Assembly (NCBI GenBank): GCA_046352935.1
Contig: JAXMGR010000011.1
Location: forward strand, 62,001-126,000
DNA length: 64,000 nucleotides
Origin: CAYWMY01 sp046352935
Lineage (GTDB): Bacteria > Pseudomonadota > Gammaproteobacteria > Steroidobacterales > Steroidobacteraceae
Reading direction: 5' to 3'
Of this stretch, positions 52,125 to 61,703 are shown in pieces (position 1 is the first letter of the stretch; every line of letters begins with the position of its first letter). The position numbers and the translations under genes were made by a program. The notes beneath the pieces were generated by a model. That model saw nothing but the letters and a program-made list of their open reading frames with translations. It had not been told where the DNA came from and did no database searches.

Positions 52125-54017
52125 CTACAGGACGCCGCGCTCCTCCAGCATGTGGATGACGCTGGCGGCCGCCTGGTCTGCGGTGATCTCGCCCGTGCGA
52201 ATCGCGATTTCCGCGTGCTCCGGCGCTTCGTAGGGCGAGTCGATGCCCGTGAAGTTCTTGATCTGCCCCTTCACCGCACGCGCATACAGGCCCTTCGGGT
52301 CGCGTCGCACGCACTCCTCGATCGGTGTGTCGACGTAGACCTCGAGGAATTCGTTGTCGCCCACGAGTTCGCGCACCATGCGCCGCTCCGCACGGAACGG
52401 CGAAATGAACGAGCACAGCACGACCAGCCCGGCGTCGACGAAGAGCTTCGCGGCTTCGCCCACGCGTCGGATGTTCTCGACGCGGTCGGCATCCGTGAAA
52501 CCGAGGTCCCGGTTGAGGCCGTGGCGGACGTTGTCGCCGTCCAGCATGTAGGTGTGCACGCCCCGCCGATGCAATGCCTGCTCGACGAGGTTCGCGATGG
52601 TCGACTTGCCGGAGCCCGACAGGCCGGTGAACCACAGGATCGCCGGGCGGTGTCCGTTCAGCCGCGCCCGCGCGGCCTTGTCGACGAGCAGGTCCTGGCG
52701 GTGGACATTGGTCGCCCGGCGCAGGCCGAACGAAACCATGCCGGCACCGGCCGTGGAGTTCGTGAAGCGGTCGATGACGATGAACGCGCCGGTCTCGCGG
52801 TTCTCCTCGTAGGGGTCGAAGGCCACCGGCAGCGATGTCGACACGTTGCAGAAGCCGATTTCGTTGAGCGCCAGCGTCCTTCCCGCCAGGTGTTCCAGCG
52901 TATTGACATCGACCTTGTGCTTGAGGGCCGTGATGCGCGCCGGCACGAATTTCGTGCCGATCCGGATCAGGTAGGAGCGGCCCGGCAGCATCGGCTCGTC
53001 GGACATCCACAGGATGTGGGCGGCGAACTGGTCCGTGACCTCGGGACGCTCCGTGTTGCGGCTCAGGACGTCGCCACGCGCCACGTCGATTTCGTCGGTG
53101 AGCGTGATCGTGACGGGGTCGCCGGGCCGGGCCTCCTGGAGGTCGCCGTCGTACGTCACGAGGCGCGCGACGGTGCTTTCCTTCCCGGACGCCGCGACCG
53201 TCACCCGGTCTCCGGGGCGGATCGTTCCCGACGCCACGGTGCCCGAGAAGCCGCGGAAGTCCAGATTCGGGCGGTTGACCCACTGCACCGGGAGGCGGAA
53301 CGGCTTTGCGACGACGTCCCGGTCGATGTCGATCCCCTCGAGGTGCTCGAGCAGGGTCGGGCCCTCGTACCAGGGCATCTTCGTCGAGTGGCTCGTGACG
53401 TTGTCGCCGAAGCGCGCCGACATCGGTATCGCGGCGATCGACTGGAAGTTCAGGCCGCGCGCGAACTCGAGGTAATCCGCCAGGATGCGGTGGAACGTGG
53501 CGCCCGAATGATCGACGAGGTCGATCTTGTTGACAGCGACGACGACGTGCCGGATGCCGAGCAGCGAGCAGATGTAGCTGTGGCGCTTCGTCTGCGTCAG
53601 CACACCCTTGCGTGCGTCGATGAGGATGACGGCGAGATCCGAGTTGGAGGCGCCGGTCGCCATGTTGCGCGTGTACTGCTCGTGGCCGGGGGTGTCGGCG
53701 ACGATGAACGAGCGCTTGTCCGTCGTGAAGAAGCGGTAGGCGACGTCGATGGTGATGCCCTGCTCGCGCTCCGCCTCGAGGCCGTCGACCAGCAGCGCGA
53801 AGTCGAAGTCGTCGCCGGTCGTGCCGTGCTTGCGGCTGTCCTTCTCGAGGGTGACGAGCTGGTCCTCGAAGATCAGCTTCGTGTCGTAGAGCAGGCGCCC
53901 GATCAGCGTCGACTTGCCGTCGTCGACGGAACCGCAGGTGAGGAATCGCAGGAGACCCTTGTCGTGGGCGACCGCCTGTTCGACGAGGGCGGTGGCATCG
54001 GGGTGATCGTGGGACAT
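52125..54017 (-). CDS. cysNC: Bifunctional sulfate adenylyltransferase GTPase subunit / APS kinase
   Basis: The 630-residue fusion has two parts. The CysN part is an EF-Tu-like GTPase with G1 GSVDDGKST (29-37), G3 DTPGHEQ and G4 NKID, followed by beta-barrel domains (FRGFSGTVASGTIRPGDRV). From about residue 455 an APS kinase domain has the P-loop GLSGSGKST, DGDNVRHGLNRDLGF and ISPFRAER. With CysD it forms APS from sulfate and ATP, powered by GTP; the kinase then makes PAPS, the substrate of CysH. The start overlaps the cysD stop (TGATG). Confidence 0.97.
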   Translation of the reverse strand: MSHDHPDATALVEQAVAHDKGLLRFLTCGSVDDGKSTLIGRLLYDTKLIFEDQLVTLEKDSRKHGTTGDDFDFALLVDGLEAEREQGITIDVAYRFFTTDKRSFIVADTPGHEQYTRNMATGASNSDLAVILIDARKGVLTQTKRHSYICSLLGIRHVVVAVNKIDLVDHSGATFHRILADYLEFARGLNFQSIAAIPMSARFGDNVTSHSTKMPWYEGPTLLEHLEGIDIDRDVVAKPFRLPVQWVNRPNLDFRGFSGTVASGTIRPGDRVTVAASGKESTVARLVTYDGDLQEARPGDPVTITLTDEIDVARGDVLSRNTERPEVTDQFAAHILWMSDEPMLPGRSYLIRIGTKFVPARITALKHKVDVNTLEHLAGRTLALNEIGFCNVSTSLPVAFDPYEENRETGAFIVIDRFTNSTAGAGMVSFGLRRATNVHRQDLLVDKAARARLNGHRPAILWFTGLSGSGKSTIANLVEQALHRRGVHTYMLDGDNVRHGLNRDLGFTDADRVENIRRVGEAAKLFVDAGLVVLCSFISPFRAERRMVRELVGDNEFLEVYVDTPIEECVRRDPKGLYARAVKGQIKNFTGIDSPYEAPEHAEIAIRTGEITADQAAASVIHMLEERGVL

Positions 54018-54964
54018 CAGAAGTACCCCTCGCGCTTCTTCTTTTCCATGGATGCCGCCTCGTCGGTGTCGATGAGTCGGCCCGACCGCTCCGATGTCCG
54101 GGTCACGAGCATCTCGGCGATGATGTCATCGAGCGAGGCCGCGTCGGATTCGATCGCCGCGGAGAGGGGGTAGCAGCCCAGGGAACGGAAGCGCACGACG
54201 CGGATCTCCTCCTTTTCGCCGGGCAGCAGCGGCATGCGGTCGTCGTCGCGCATGATCCACTGACCGCCGCGCTGGACGACCGGCCGGGGTGCGGCGAGGT
54301 ACAACGGAACGATCGGGATTCCCTCGAAACGCGTGTACTCCCAGATGTCGAGTTCGGTCCAGTTCGAGAGCGGAAAGACCCGGATGGTCTCGCCCTTGTT
54401 GATGCGGGTGTTGTAGAGCGTCCAGAGCTCGGGCCGCTGGTTGCGCGGATCCCAGACGTGACCGGCCGAGCGGAACGAGAAGATGCGCTCCTTCGCGCGG
54501 CTCTTCTCCTCGTCGCGACGTGCGCCGCCGAACGCGGCATCGAAACCGTACTTGTCCAGTGCCTGCTTGAGCCCCTCGGTCTTCATGACCTGCGTGTGCA
54601 GCGACGATCCGGAGTCGATCGGGTTGACGCCGCGGCGGATACCGTCCTCGTTGACATAGACGATGAGCTTCACGCCATAGCGCTCCGCGATCGAATCGCG
54701 GTGCCGGATCATGTCGCGGAACTTCCACGTCGTATCGACGTGCAGCAGCGGGAAAGGAGGCTTCGACGGGAAGAACGCCTTCACGGCGAGGTGCAGCATC
54801 ACGCCCGAGTCCTTGCCGATCGAATACAGCATGACCGGGTTCTCGAACTCGGCGGCGACTTCGCGGATGATGGCGATCGACTCCGCTTCCAGTCGCTTCA
54901 GGTGGGCCGGCAGAGGGCGGTGGGTGCCTGCAGGCCGGGTTTCTGTGGGGGTGGCTACCGACAT
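54017..54964 (-). CDS. cysD: Sulfate adenylyltransferase subunit 2
   Basis: The 315-residue protein is an ATP-pyrophosphatase: YSIGKDSGVMLHLAVKAFFP is the PP-loop and FPLLHVDTTWKFRDMIRHRD follows. AFGGARRDEEKSRAKERIFSFR, RPELWTLYNTRINKGE and the terminal KKKREGYF are typical CysD. ATG 54964 was chosen because the family starts near there (SVATPTETRPAGTHRPLPAHLKRLEAESI); the frame is open further upstream to 55054. The region before it shows TATAAA on the leftward strand near 55098 as a possible -10. Confidence 0.96.
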   Translation of the reverse strand: MSVATPTETRPAGTHRPLPAHLKRLEAESIAIIREVAAEFENPVMLYSIGKDSGVMLHLAVKAFFPSKPPFPLLHVDTTWKFRDMIRHRDSIAERYGVKLIVYVNEDGIRRGVNPIDSGSSLHTQVMKTEGLKQALDKYGFDAAFGGARRDEEKSRAKERIFSFRSAGHVWDPRNQRPELWTLYNTRINKGETIRVFPLSNWTELDIWEYTRFEGIPIVPLYLAAPRPVVQRGGQWIMRDDDRMPLLPGEKEEIRVVRFRSLGCYPLSAAIESDAASLDDIIAEMLVTRTSERSGRLIDTDEAASMEKKKREGYF

Positions 54965-55105
54965 CTGGTCTCTCTCGATGCTCGTCCTGAACCGGGGCCG
55001 AAAGGCCGACGCCGGGACTGTCCTGCAGGCAGGACGGTCCCGGGGAGGCGGCATATTGCCCGGCTCCGGCGCGGAACGGTAATCGTCGATCGCTCTTTAT
55101 ACATA

Positions 55106-55132
55106 GTCACGGCGTCGCAGAATGGCCGTGAC
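55106..55132 (-). terminator. Hairpin downstream of the TonB-dependent receptor
   Basis: GTCACGGC at 55106-55113 pairs with GCCGTGAC at 55125-55132 around an 11-base loop, just beyond the receptor's stop. There is no clear T-run, so it is a weak terminator candidate or an operator for cysD. Confidence 0.4.
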
Positions 55133-55144
55133 GCCCGGAGCGGT

Positions 55145-57568
55145 CTAGAAACGCATGGTTCCCTGGATGGCGACGGTGCGCCCGGGCTCGACGTACCGCC
55201 AGGCGCTGAACGCACCGAAGGTCGAGCCGGCCAGCGGGGTGTCGTTCCCGTACGGCATGATGCGCTTGTCGGTCAGGTTCTTGCCCACGAGGGCCAGTTC
55301 CCAGCGTCCGTCGTCCCGGCCGAACGCCACCCGTCCGTTGACCTTGGCGTAGGCGCCCTGGACCTGCCGCGGGTCCAGCGTCGGGGCGACGTAGTACTTC
55401 GTCGTGTAATAGAGATCGAAAGCCGCACGGATCAGGTGGCCGGCGCCAACCGGCTGCGAATAGTCCGCCCCGAGGGTGGCTACCCAGTCTGCGACGAACT
55501 CGTTGGTCCGGCCGTCGTAGCTGCAGTTGATCCCGTCGGGTGCATCGGCGGGCTGTCCGAACGCGCACTGGCCGAAGTAGTCGCGGAACTCGAAATCCGT
55601 GAACGCCATGCTGCCCGTGAACAGCAGGTTGCGGGTCGCACGCCAGCGGGCGTCGATCTCGAGGCCCTTGATCTTCGCCTTGCCGGCGTTCTTGACGTTG
55701 AATCCGAGAGTACCGTCGTAGGTGCTCACCTGCAGGTCCTTGAAGTCCGTGTAGTAGGCGGCTGCGTTGACTTCGATGCTGCCGCCGAAAGTCGCCTTCA
55801 CGCCGAGTTCGATGCTGGTCGCGCGCTCGTCCTGGAACTCGAAGCTGCCGACGCCGGCCGGCGGCAGGCAGCCGGCCGGTGTCCCGGGCGCCGTGCAGAC
55901 CGCAGCCGGCGGTACGGTGGGGTTGTTCGACCGTGCATCGAAGCCGCCGGACTTGGCGCCCTTGCGGAAGCTCAGGTAGGCAAGGGCGTCGGCACCCACG
56001 TCGTATGCGAGGATCAGGGATGGCAGCAGCTTGCTTTCGCTGCGCTTGCCCGAGAGGCTGTGGCCGCGGGCATTGAAGACCGCGGCATACACGAGCGGCG
56101 CGATGGGTGCCTGTGCGGCGGGCAGGGGGTTGCCGTTGAAGTCGCGGATGGCGAACACGCGCGACGCATCCTTCTTCTCGTGCGTGTAGCGCAGGCCGCC
56201 GGTCAGGCGCAGCGCATCGGCGATCTTCCAGGTGGCCTGGGTGAAGGCGGCCCAGGTCTCGCTGTCCTGTTCGAACACACGCGGCGCCGAGGTGTTCGCT
56301 ACCGCGTTGCCGAGCACGCCCGCGGGGATCAGCGGCGGGATCGAACGCGCGTTCAGCAGCGGGACCAGCACGGAGCCCGACGCGATCCGGATACTGTCGC
56401 GGTACTCGAGGTCGGCTGTCTCGAAGTAGCCGCCGACGAGGAACTCGATCGTTCCGCCGATGGGAGACGCGAGCCGGATCTCCTGGCTGGTCTGGTCGTA
56501 CTTCTCCGCCAGCGGGCCGGTGAAGACGTTCCCGCCCGTGAAGTCGCAGTCGCAGACCTCGTCGAAGTCGTAGCGCGAATGGCCCGTGATCGCAGTCAGC
56601 GTGTAGTCGCCGAGCTGCCAGTCGATGTTCAGCAGGAACTCCTTAGAGTCATTGTTGCTCGAATCGCCATTCGCCGACCTGCGCGAGTCGGCAGTCGTGT
56701 TCAGGACGCTGGCGTCCTGCCCGAGCGCCCGCAGCACCTGCGAGTAGGTCAGTCCTGCGAACGGCCGGCCTGCCGGGATGGGGCGCTCGTCGATGATCTC
56801 GAGCTGCCTGCCGACACTGTCGAACTCGGCAATCTCCGCCTTGAGCGCGATCTTGAGGGATTCAGTGGCGTTCCACTCCAGCCACAGTCGCGCCATCTTG
56901 TCCTCGCGCGAGGGTTCCGAGCGCCCCCCGAGGGTCAGATTCTTCAGGTGACCGTCGGTGTCGTGGTAACGCGTGGCGAGGCGGGCGCGCAGCGTGTCGC
57001 TCAGCGGTCCGGACAGCGTGGCAGAGAGCTCGCGTTCGTCGTACTCCGGTTCGTAGAGCGCCGAGACGGTGGCTTCGAAGGCGGCCGTCGGGCGCGCGGT
57101 GGTCACGTTGAGTGCACCGCCCACGCTGTTCTTGCCGAACAGGATGCTCTGCGGGCCACGCAGCACCTCGACCCGCGCCAGATCGAGGAATGGTGCCCGG
57201 GTCTGCTGGGGGCGGCCGCGGTAGATGCCGTCGACGTAGGTGCCGACGGATTGCTCGAAGCCGGGATTGACCCCCGAGAAGATGCCACGCACCGAGATGT
57301 TGTTGCCGATGGCCGTCTCGGTCATGAACAGGCTGGGCACGTAGTTCTTCAGGTCCTCGATGCGACCGAGACCCGCCTCACCGAGCTTCTCACCGGAGAG
57401 TGCGCTGACCGCGACCGGAACGTCCTGAAGCGACTCCGTCCGCTTCTGCGCGGTAACGACGATCTCCTCGAGCGCCGCGACCTCGCTTTCCTGGGCCGCC
57501 ACGGCCGTCGCGAGGGTCGCGCATACGGCACCGACGAGAAAACGATATCGCGATTGCATGACGAACAT
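55145..57568 (-). CDS. TonB-dependent outer-membrane receptor
   Basis: The 807-residue receptor is complete. It has a signal peptide (RYRFLVGAVCATLATAVAA), a TonB-box-like EEIVVTAQKR, a plug (NISVRGIFSGVNPGFEQSVGTYVDGIYRG, VEVLRGPQSILFGKNSVGGALNV) and a barrel ending in the aromatic TMRF. GGGAGGG precedes ATG 57568. The sequence type, with RTESLQDVPVAVSALSGEKL, is the large family of catabolic-substrate and siderophore receptors typical of Sphingomonadales and related gammaproteobacteria. The ligand is unknown. It lies just upstream of cysD on the same strand, so a sulfur-containing organic substrate is possible but unproven. Confidence 0.93.
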   Translation of the reverse strand: MFVMQSRYRFLVGAVCATLATAVAAQESEVAALEEIVVTAQKRTESLQDVPVAVSALSGEKLGEAGLGRIEDLKNYVPSLFMTETAIGNNISVRGIFSGVNPGFEQSVGTYVDGIYRGRPQQTRAPFLDLARVEVLRGPQSILFGKNSVGGALNVTTARPTAAFEATVSALYEPEYDERELSATLSGPLSDTLRARLATRYHDTDGHLKNLTLGGRSEPSREDKMARLWLEWNATESLKIALKAEIAEFDSVGRQLEIIDERPIPAGRPFAGLTYSQVLRALGQDASVLNTTADSRRSANGDSSNNDSKEFLLNIDWQLGDYTLTAITGHSRYDFDEVCDCDFTGGNVFTGPLAEKYDQTSQEIRLASPIGGTIEFLVGGYFETADLEYRDSIRIASGSVLVPLLNARSIPPLIPAGVLGNAVANTSAPRVFEQDSETWAAFTQATWKIADALRLTGGLRYTHEKKDASRVFAIRDFNGNPLPAAQAPIAPLVYAAVFNARGHSLSGKRSESKLLPSLILAYDVGADALAYLSFRKGAKSGGFDARSNNPTVPPAAVCTAPGTPAGCLPPAGVGSFEFQDERATSIELGVKATFGGSIEVNAAAYYTDFKDLQVSTYDGTLGFNVKNAGKAKIKGLEIDARWRATRNLLFTGSMAFTDFEFRDYFGQCAFGQPADAPDGINCSYDGRTNEFVADWVATLGADYSQPVGAGHLIRAAFDLYYTTKYYVAPTLDPRQVQGAYAKVNGRVAFGRDDGRWELALVGKNLTDKRIMPYGNDTPLAGSTFGAFSAWRYVEPGRTVAIQGTMRF

Positions 57569-58064
57569 GGATCCCTCCCTTCGGGGCAATTGTGCGGCCC
57601 GGCCCGCGCATCGTTGATCTTGTCGGGATGGATGACACGCGCGCGCGCGCGGCTTGTCAACCGCCTCCGGCGACCGGCTGCGGGTGGGAGGAGGTCCTGC
57701 AGGGAGACCTGGCGATGGCCCCCGCCTTCTCCCGACGACCTGCCACCGGGTCCCGCGACCGCGCGGGCTGCCCGGCGCCATGCGTTTCGCGTGGTCGTGA
57801 CTCGTGCACCACGGCACCAGTGAGGCACTCGAAACGGGGTGACCCGTCGAAGTTCGGCGTCGGTGACATATGAAAAATGGTGAGGGGCTCGACAGGAAGC
57901 GATGGATCTTGAGGGTGCGCGAGTGGAAATGAGAACTGGTGCAAGCATTCCGCACGATCCGCGCGAATACCGTTCGCCCCGCCGGGATGGTCCCGGCCCG
58001 CGCAAGCCCGGAGAGCGCCGACGGACAGGCGCCCTGGCCCGCGGTCAATGATTCGGAGGATCCG
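57569..58064. other. Intergenic region, 496 bases
   Basis: This lies between the leftward receptor and the rightward pilus operon and must hold both promoters. I see no reading frame with coding character. A run of alternating pyrimidine-purine (ACACGCGCGCGCGCGC) is at 57635-57650. No clear -10/-35 pair or repeat stood out. Confidence 0.55.
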
Positions 58065-58577
58065 ATGATCAAGCGTTTCCATGTACTGGCGGTCGCAGCA
58101 ACGATGCTCGTCGCCGTGGGTGCCGCGCAGGCGGCCACCAAGACCACCACGTTCAATGTCACGGCGAACGTCCTGGCCAACTGTTCCGTCACTGCCAATG
58201 CGCTGAACTTCGGCGACTACACGCCGGCGGACGGAGCAAAGACCGGCTCGTCGACCATCAGCGTGCGCTGCACGAAGAACACGGGTTACAGCGTCGCGCT
58301 GAACGGCGGGTTGACCAGCGGCGGCACGATCGCACAGCGTCTCATGAAGCACGCGTCGGCCGCCGACACGCTGCAGTACAACCTGTACACGTCGGCAGCC
58401 CTGACGACCGTCTTCGGGGACGGTACCGGCGGTTCGGGCACGAGCAACGGCACCGGCAGCGGCCTCGGCACGGCGAGCACGATCACGGTGTACGGGTCGT
58501 TGCCCGACAGCACGGCGAACCAGGATGCGGCTCCCGGCGCATACAGCGACACCGTCACCGTCACTGTGACGTACTGA
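58065..58577 (+). CDS. Spore coat U-domain pilin (archaic chaperone-usher type), major subunit candidate
   Basis: The 170-residue protein has a signal peptide (IKRFHVLAVAATMLVAVGAAQA) and a SCPU domain: TTFNVTANVLANCSVTANALNFGDYTP, then GSSTISVRCTKNTGYSVALNGG, LQYNLYTSAALTTVFGDG and the C-terminal DTVTVTVTY. The Cys pair (NCSV and VRCT) forms the domain's disulfide. It resembles CsuA/B-type subunits polymerised by donor-strand exchange. ATG 58065 was chosen for the signal peptide. First gene of a four-gene pilus operon. Confidence 0.92.
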   Translation: MIKRFHVLAVAATMLVAVGAAQAATKTTTFNVTANVLANCSVTANALNFGDYTPADGAKTGSSTISVRCTKNTGYSVALNGGLTSGGTIAQRLMKHASAADTLQYNLYTSAALTTVFGDGTGGSGTSNGTGSGLGTASTITVYGSLPDSTANQDAAPGAYSDTVTVTVTY

Positions 58578-58596
58578 GCACCGGACACCGGATCCC

Positions 58597-59340
58597 ATGT
58601 TCCACGTGGACATCTGCAGAACACTCGCTTCGTTCGCCCTGCGCGGGATGCTGCTCATGGCGCCGTGCGTGGCGACGGCCGGCGCGTTCACCATCGCGCC
58701 GGTCCGCGTGGAACTGGGTCCGGCCAGGCGCACGGAAGCGCTGACGGTCCGCAACGAGGCGGACCATCCGGTGCTCATCCAGGTGGAAACACACGCCTGG
58801 TCGCAGGTCGACGGCGAGGACCGGCTCGAGGCCACGACGGACGCGCTGGCCACGCCGCCGGTCTTCACGCTGCCCGCCGGCGGGCAGCAGATCGTGCGCG
58901 TCGCGCTGCGTCGTGCGGTGGCGTCCGATCGGGAACTGCAGTATCGCCTGGTGCTGCAGGAAGTCCCGCCCGAGGCTCCCGTCGATGCAACGGAACTCAG
59001 GATGGCGCTGCGCATCAGCCTGCCGATCTTCGTCAGCCCCTCCAGTGCCGCGGCGCCGGTGCTGCACTGGCAGGCGGTGCGCGAAGGTGTCGATCGTCTG
59101 ACGCTGCTCGCCGAGAACACGGGGAATTCCCATGCGCAGATCGTCGACTTCCAGTTGTCCGGCGCCGGTCGGACGGGGAAGCGCATCGAAGGCATGGAGT
59201 CGCGCTACGTGCTCCCGGGCAGCCAGGTACGCTGGTCGCTCACGCCTTCCGGTGGCGTGCCCGACGCGACGGAACTGAACCTCCGCGCCAACAGCGATCG
59301 CGGACCCATCGCGGTCGCCGTACCCGTCGCGGCCCGCTGA
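58597..59340 (+). CDS. Periplasmic pilus chaperone (PapD-like)
   Basis: The 247-residue protein has an exported N-terminus and two Ig-like domains: FTIAPVRVELGPARRTEALTVRNEADHPVLIQVETHAW, then FTLPAGGQQIVRVALRR. The second domain has YRLVLQEVPP (the conserved strand G1/F1 region) and RISLPIFVSP. It holds pilin subunits by supplying a strand and delivers them to the usher. It starts 19 bases after the pilin stop. Confidence 0.92.
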   Translation: MFHVDICRTLASFALRGMLLMAPCVATAGAFTIAPVRVELGPARRTEALTVRNEADHPVLIQVETHAWSQVDGEDRLEATTDALATPPVFTLPAGGQQIVRVALRRAVASDRELQYRLVLQEVPPEAPVDATELRMALRISLPIFVSPSSAAAPVLHWQAVREGVDRLTLLAENTGNSHAQIVDFQLSGAGRTGKRIEGMESRYVLPGSQVRWSLTPSGGVPDATELNLRANSDRGPIAVAVPVAAR

Positions 59341-59357
59341 TTCCTGGTCGATGACCC

Positions 59358-61703
59358 ATGCTGCGCGCCTGCATCGCCACGGTCGGATGGCTCGCGGCCA
59401 CTGTCATATTCCCGGTCGACGCGTTCGGTGCGGCGCCGACAGTGCCGGCCGAAACAGGTCCGCGGGAGACCGTTCTCGAAGTCGAGGTCAATTCCGTCCC
59501 GGCTCCCGATGCACTCGTCGTACTGCGGGACGAGCACGATGATCTGTGGCTGGCCGTCACCGACTTCGAGGCCCTGCGGCTGCGGCCGCCTCAGGCGCCC
59601 GCGCTGGTGTTCGCAGGGCGCCACTACCTTCCGGTCCGTGCGATCGACGGCAGCCGCGTGCGCATCGATGCGGTCCTGCAGCGGGCGATCATCACGGTTC
59701 CGGCGCCGGCGCTCCTGACGACCCGCATGGACCTGGATGCCCAGGCTCCCCGGCGCGAAGTGCACACCGGTCGTGGCGCCTTCCTCAACTATGAAGTCAT
59801 CGGCTCGAACATCGAGCATCGACGCAGCGCGGCCGGCAGCTCGGAACTGGGATTGTTCACGCAGCAGGGGGTCCTCACTCACTCCCTCGCGGCCGGGGAT
59901 GCGTCCGGCTCGACGCGCGTCGTTCGCCTCGAGACGACCTGGCGGCACGATCGGCCCGCAGCCCTGCAGTCGCTGCGCCTCGGCGACGGCGTCTCGGTCG
60001 GGGGCGCGTGGGGCAGTGCGACACGCTTCGGCGGGCTGCAGTGGGGAACGGACTTCAGCCTGCGGCCCGATCTGATCACGACGCCGCTGCTCACGGTCGG
60101 TGGATCGGCGGCACTGCCTTCGTCCGTCGACGTTCTCATGAACGGCCAGAACGTCGGCAGCCAGGCCGTGCCGGCGGGACCCTTCGTCATCGACCGCCTG
60201 CCGGCCGTGACCGGCGCCGGCGACGTGCAACTCGTCGTGCGCGACGCGCTCGGCCGGGAGCAGGTGATCGCGGTGCCGTTCTATTCGAGCAGCGCCCTGC
60301 TGCAGCCCGGGCTCAGCGACTACTCCTTCGAAGTCGGCGCCGAGCGGCGCAATTTCACGCTGCGCGACAACGACTACGGTCGGCTGTTCGCGGCGGCGAC
60401 CTGGCGTCGCGGTCTGACGGCTGGCCTCACGCTGGAAGCCCACGGCGAGTTCCTGCGGAGCGGGCCGCGGGCGCTCGGTGTCGATGTGTCCGCGCGCATC
60501 GCGAATCTCGGCGTTGCCCGCCTCACCACGGCCGTCGGCGGCGAGCCCGGTAGAGCGGGCGCGAGATTCGGGATCGGGCTCGAACGTTCGGCGCGCGGCT
60601 TGAGCTTCGCGCTGCGCAGCGAATGGTCCGGCAGTTCCTACCGCCAGATCAGTGACGCGGGCGACGGCGTCTTCGCCGGCCCCCGTCCCGAGCGGCGGAC
60701 GATCGCACAGCTCGGGGCGTCACTGGGCGCCGCGGGCACGCTCTCGGTGGCGGTTGCGCAGGACGCCCTGCGTCACGCGCCCGACCGGCGCGTGCTGGCG
60801 ATATCGCACAGCGTCTCCCTGGGCGGGGTCGGCTACCTGAGCCTCACCGCGAGTCGCCTGCGCGGAGAGAACCGCGGGACCAGCGCATTCCTCGCGCTCA
60901 CCGTGCCGTTGGGGAAGGGGAGTTCGGCGAGCTTTGCGGCTCGCCGCGAACGGACCGGGGACCTGCACCAGAACCGCGCCGAGGCGACGCTGCAGCAGAC
61001 GGCGCCCGTCGGGCGCGGCTTCGGGTACAGCGTGAATGCGGCGACGGGCGGCGATCTGCGCGCCGGCTGGACGGCGCACTTCGACGCGACGGCGGTGGAG
61101 TTCGAGGCCGTGCGCACGGATGGCGCCACGGCGCAGCGTGCGACGCTGACGGGCGGTCTGGTCTGGCTGGGTGGAGCCCTGCGGGCGACTCGACAGGTCG
61201 ATGACAGCTTCGCGCTCGTGAATGTGGGCGGCATCCCGGACGTGCAGGTGTTCCTCGAGAACCAGCCTGTTGCGCGGACCGACGAACACGGTCTCGCACT
61301 GATCCGGAATCTGCGGCCGTACGAGACGAACCGTATCAGCGTCGATCCCGCGAAGCTGCCGATCGACACCTGGATCGACACCAGCACGGCCATGGTCTCG
61401 CCGGCGTTCCGCTCCGGGACGGAAATTGCCTTTGCGCTGCGCCGCGAGCGCGGCGTGGTCGTGCGCCTGCGTCGTGCCGATGGCAGCAGCGTGCCTTCCG
61501 GTGCGGTCGTCCGGCTCGGCGCACAGTCATATCCCGTCGCCCGGCAGGGCATGACCTATCTCGTTGCAGACGAGGCCCGGATCCGGGCGACTGCGGTCTG
61601 GTCGGGCGGAAGCTGCGTGTTCGAACTGCAGCGTCCGGAGGGCGATGACCCGCTGCCGGACCTCGGTATCATCACCTGCGGATCGGCCGGGGACACGCGA
61701 TGA
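59358..61703 (+). CDS. Outer-membrane usher protein
   Basis: The 781-residue protein has a signal peptide, an N-terminal usher domain (EVEVNSVPAPDALVVLRDEHDDLWLAVTDFEALRLR), a large barrel with plug (GLQWGTDFSLRPDLITTPLLTVGGSAALPSSVDVLMNGQNV) and C-terminal domains (VNVGGIPDVQVFLENQPVARTDEHGLALIRNLRPYETNRISVDPAKLP). The length and sequence fit the archaic class. It secretes and assembles the pilus. Its stop overlaps the start of the second SCPU gene by four bases (ATGA). Confidence 0.94.
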   Translation: MLRACIATVGWLAATVIFPVDAFGAAPTVPAETGPRETVLEVEVNSVPAPDALVVLRDEHDDLWLAVTDFEALRLRPPQAPALVFAGRHYLPVRAIDGSRVRIDAVLQRAIITVPAPALLTTRMDLDAQAPRREVHTGRGAFLNYEVIGSNIEHRRSAAGSSELGLFTQQGVLTHSLAAGDASGSTRVVRLETTWRHDRPAALQSLRLGDGVSVGGAWGSATRFGGLQWGTDFSLRPDLITTPLLTVGGSAALPSSVDVLMNGQNVGSQAVPAGPFVIDRLPAVTGAGDVQLVVRDALGREQVIAVPFYSSSALLQPGLSDYSFEVGAERRNFTLRDNDYGRLFAAATWRRGLTAGLTLEAHGEFLRSGPRALGVDVSARIANLGVARLTTAVGGEPGRAGARFGIGLERSARGLSFALRSEWSGSSYRQISDAGDGVFAGPRPERRTIAQLGASLGAAGTLSVAVAQDALRHAPDRRVLAISHSVSLGGVGYLSLTASRLRGENRGTSAFLALTVPLGKGSSASFAARRERTGDLHQNRAEATLQQTAPVGRGFGYSVNAATGGDLRAGWTAHFDATAVEFEAVRTDGATAQRATLTGGLVWLGGALRATRQVDDSFALVNVGGIPDVQVFLENQPVARTDEHGLALIRNLRPYETNRISVDPAKLPIDTWIDTSTAMVSPAFRSGTEIAFALRRERGVVVRLRRADGSSVPSGAVVRLGAQSYPVARQGMTYLVADEARIRATAVWSGGSCVFELQRPEGDDPLPDLGIITCGSAGDTR

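Noticed and set aside
57635..57650. Alternating CG run, possibly Z-DNA-forming or a short tandem repeat.
   Set aside because: Only about 16 bases in a GC-rich region; not enough to call a functional element.
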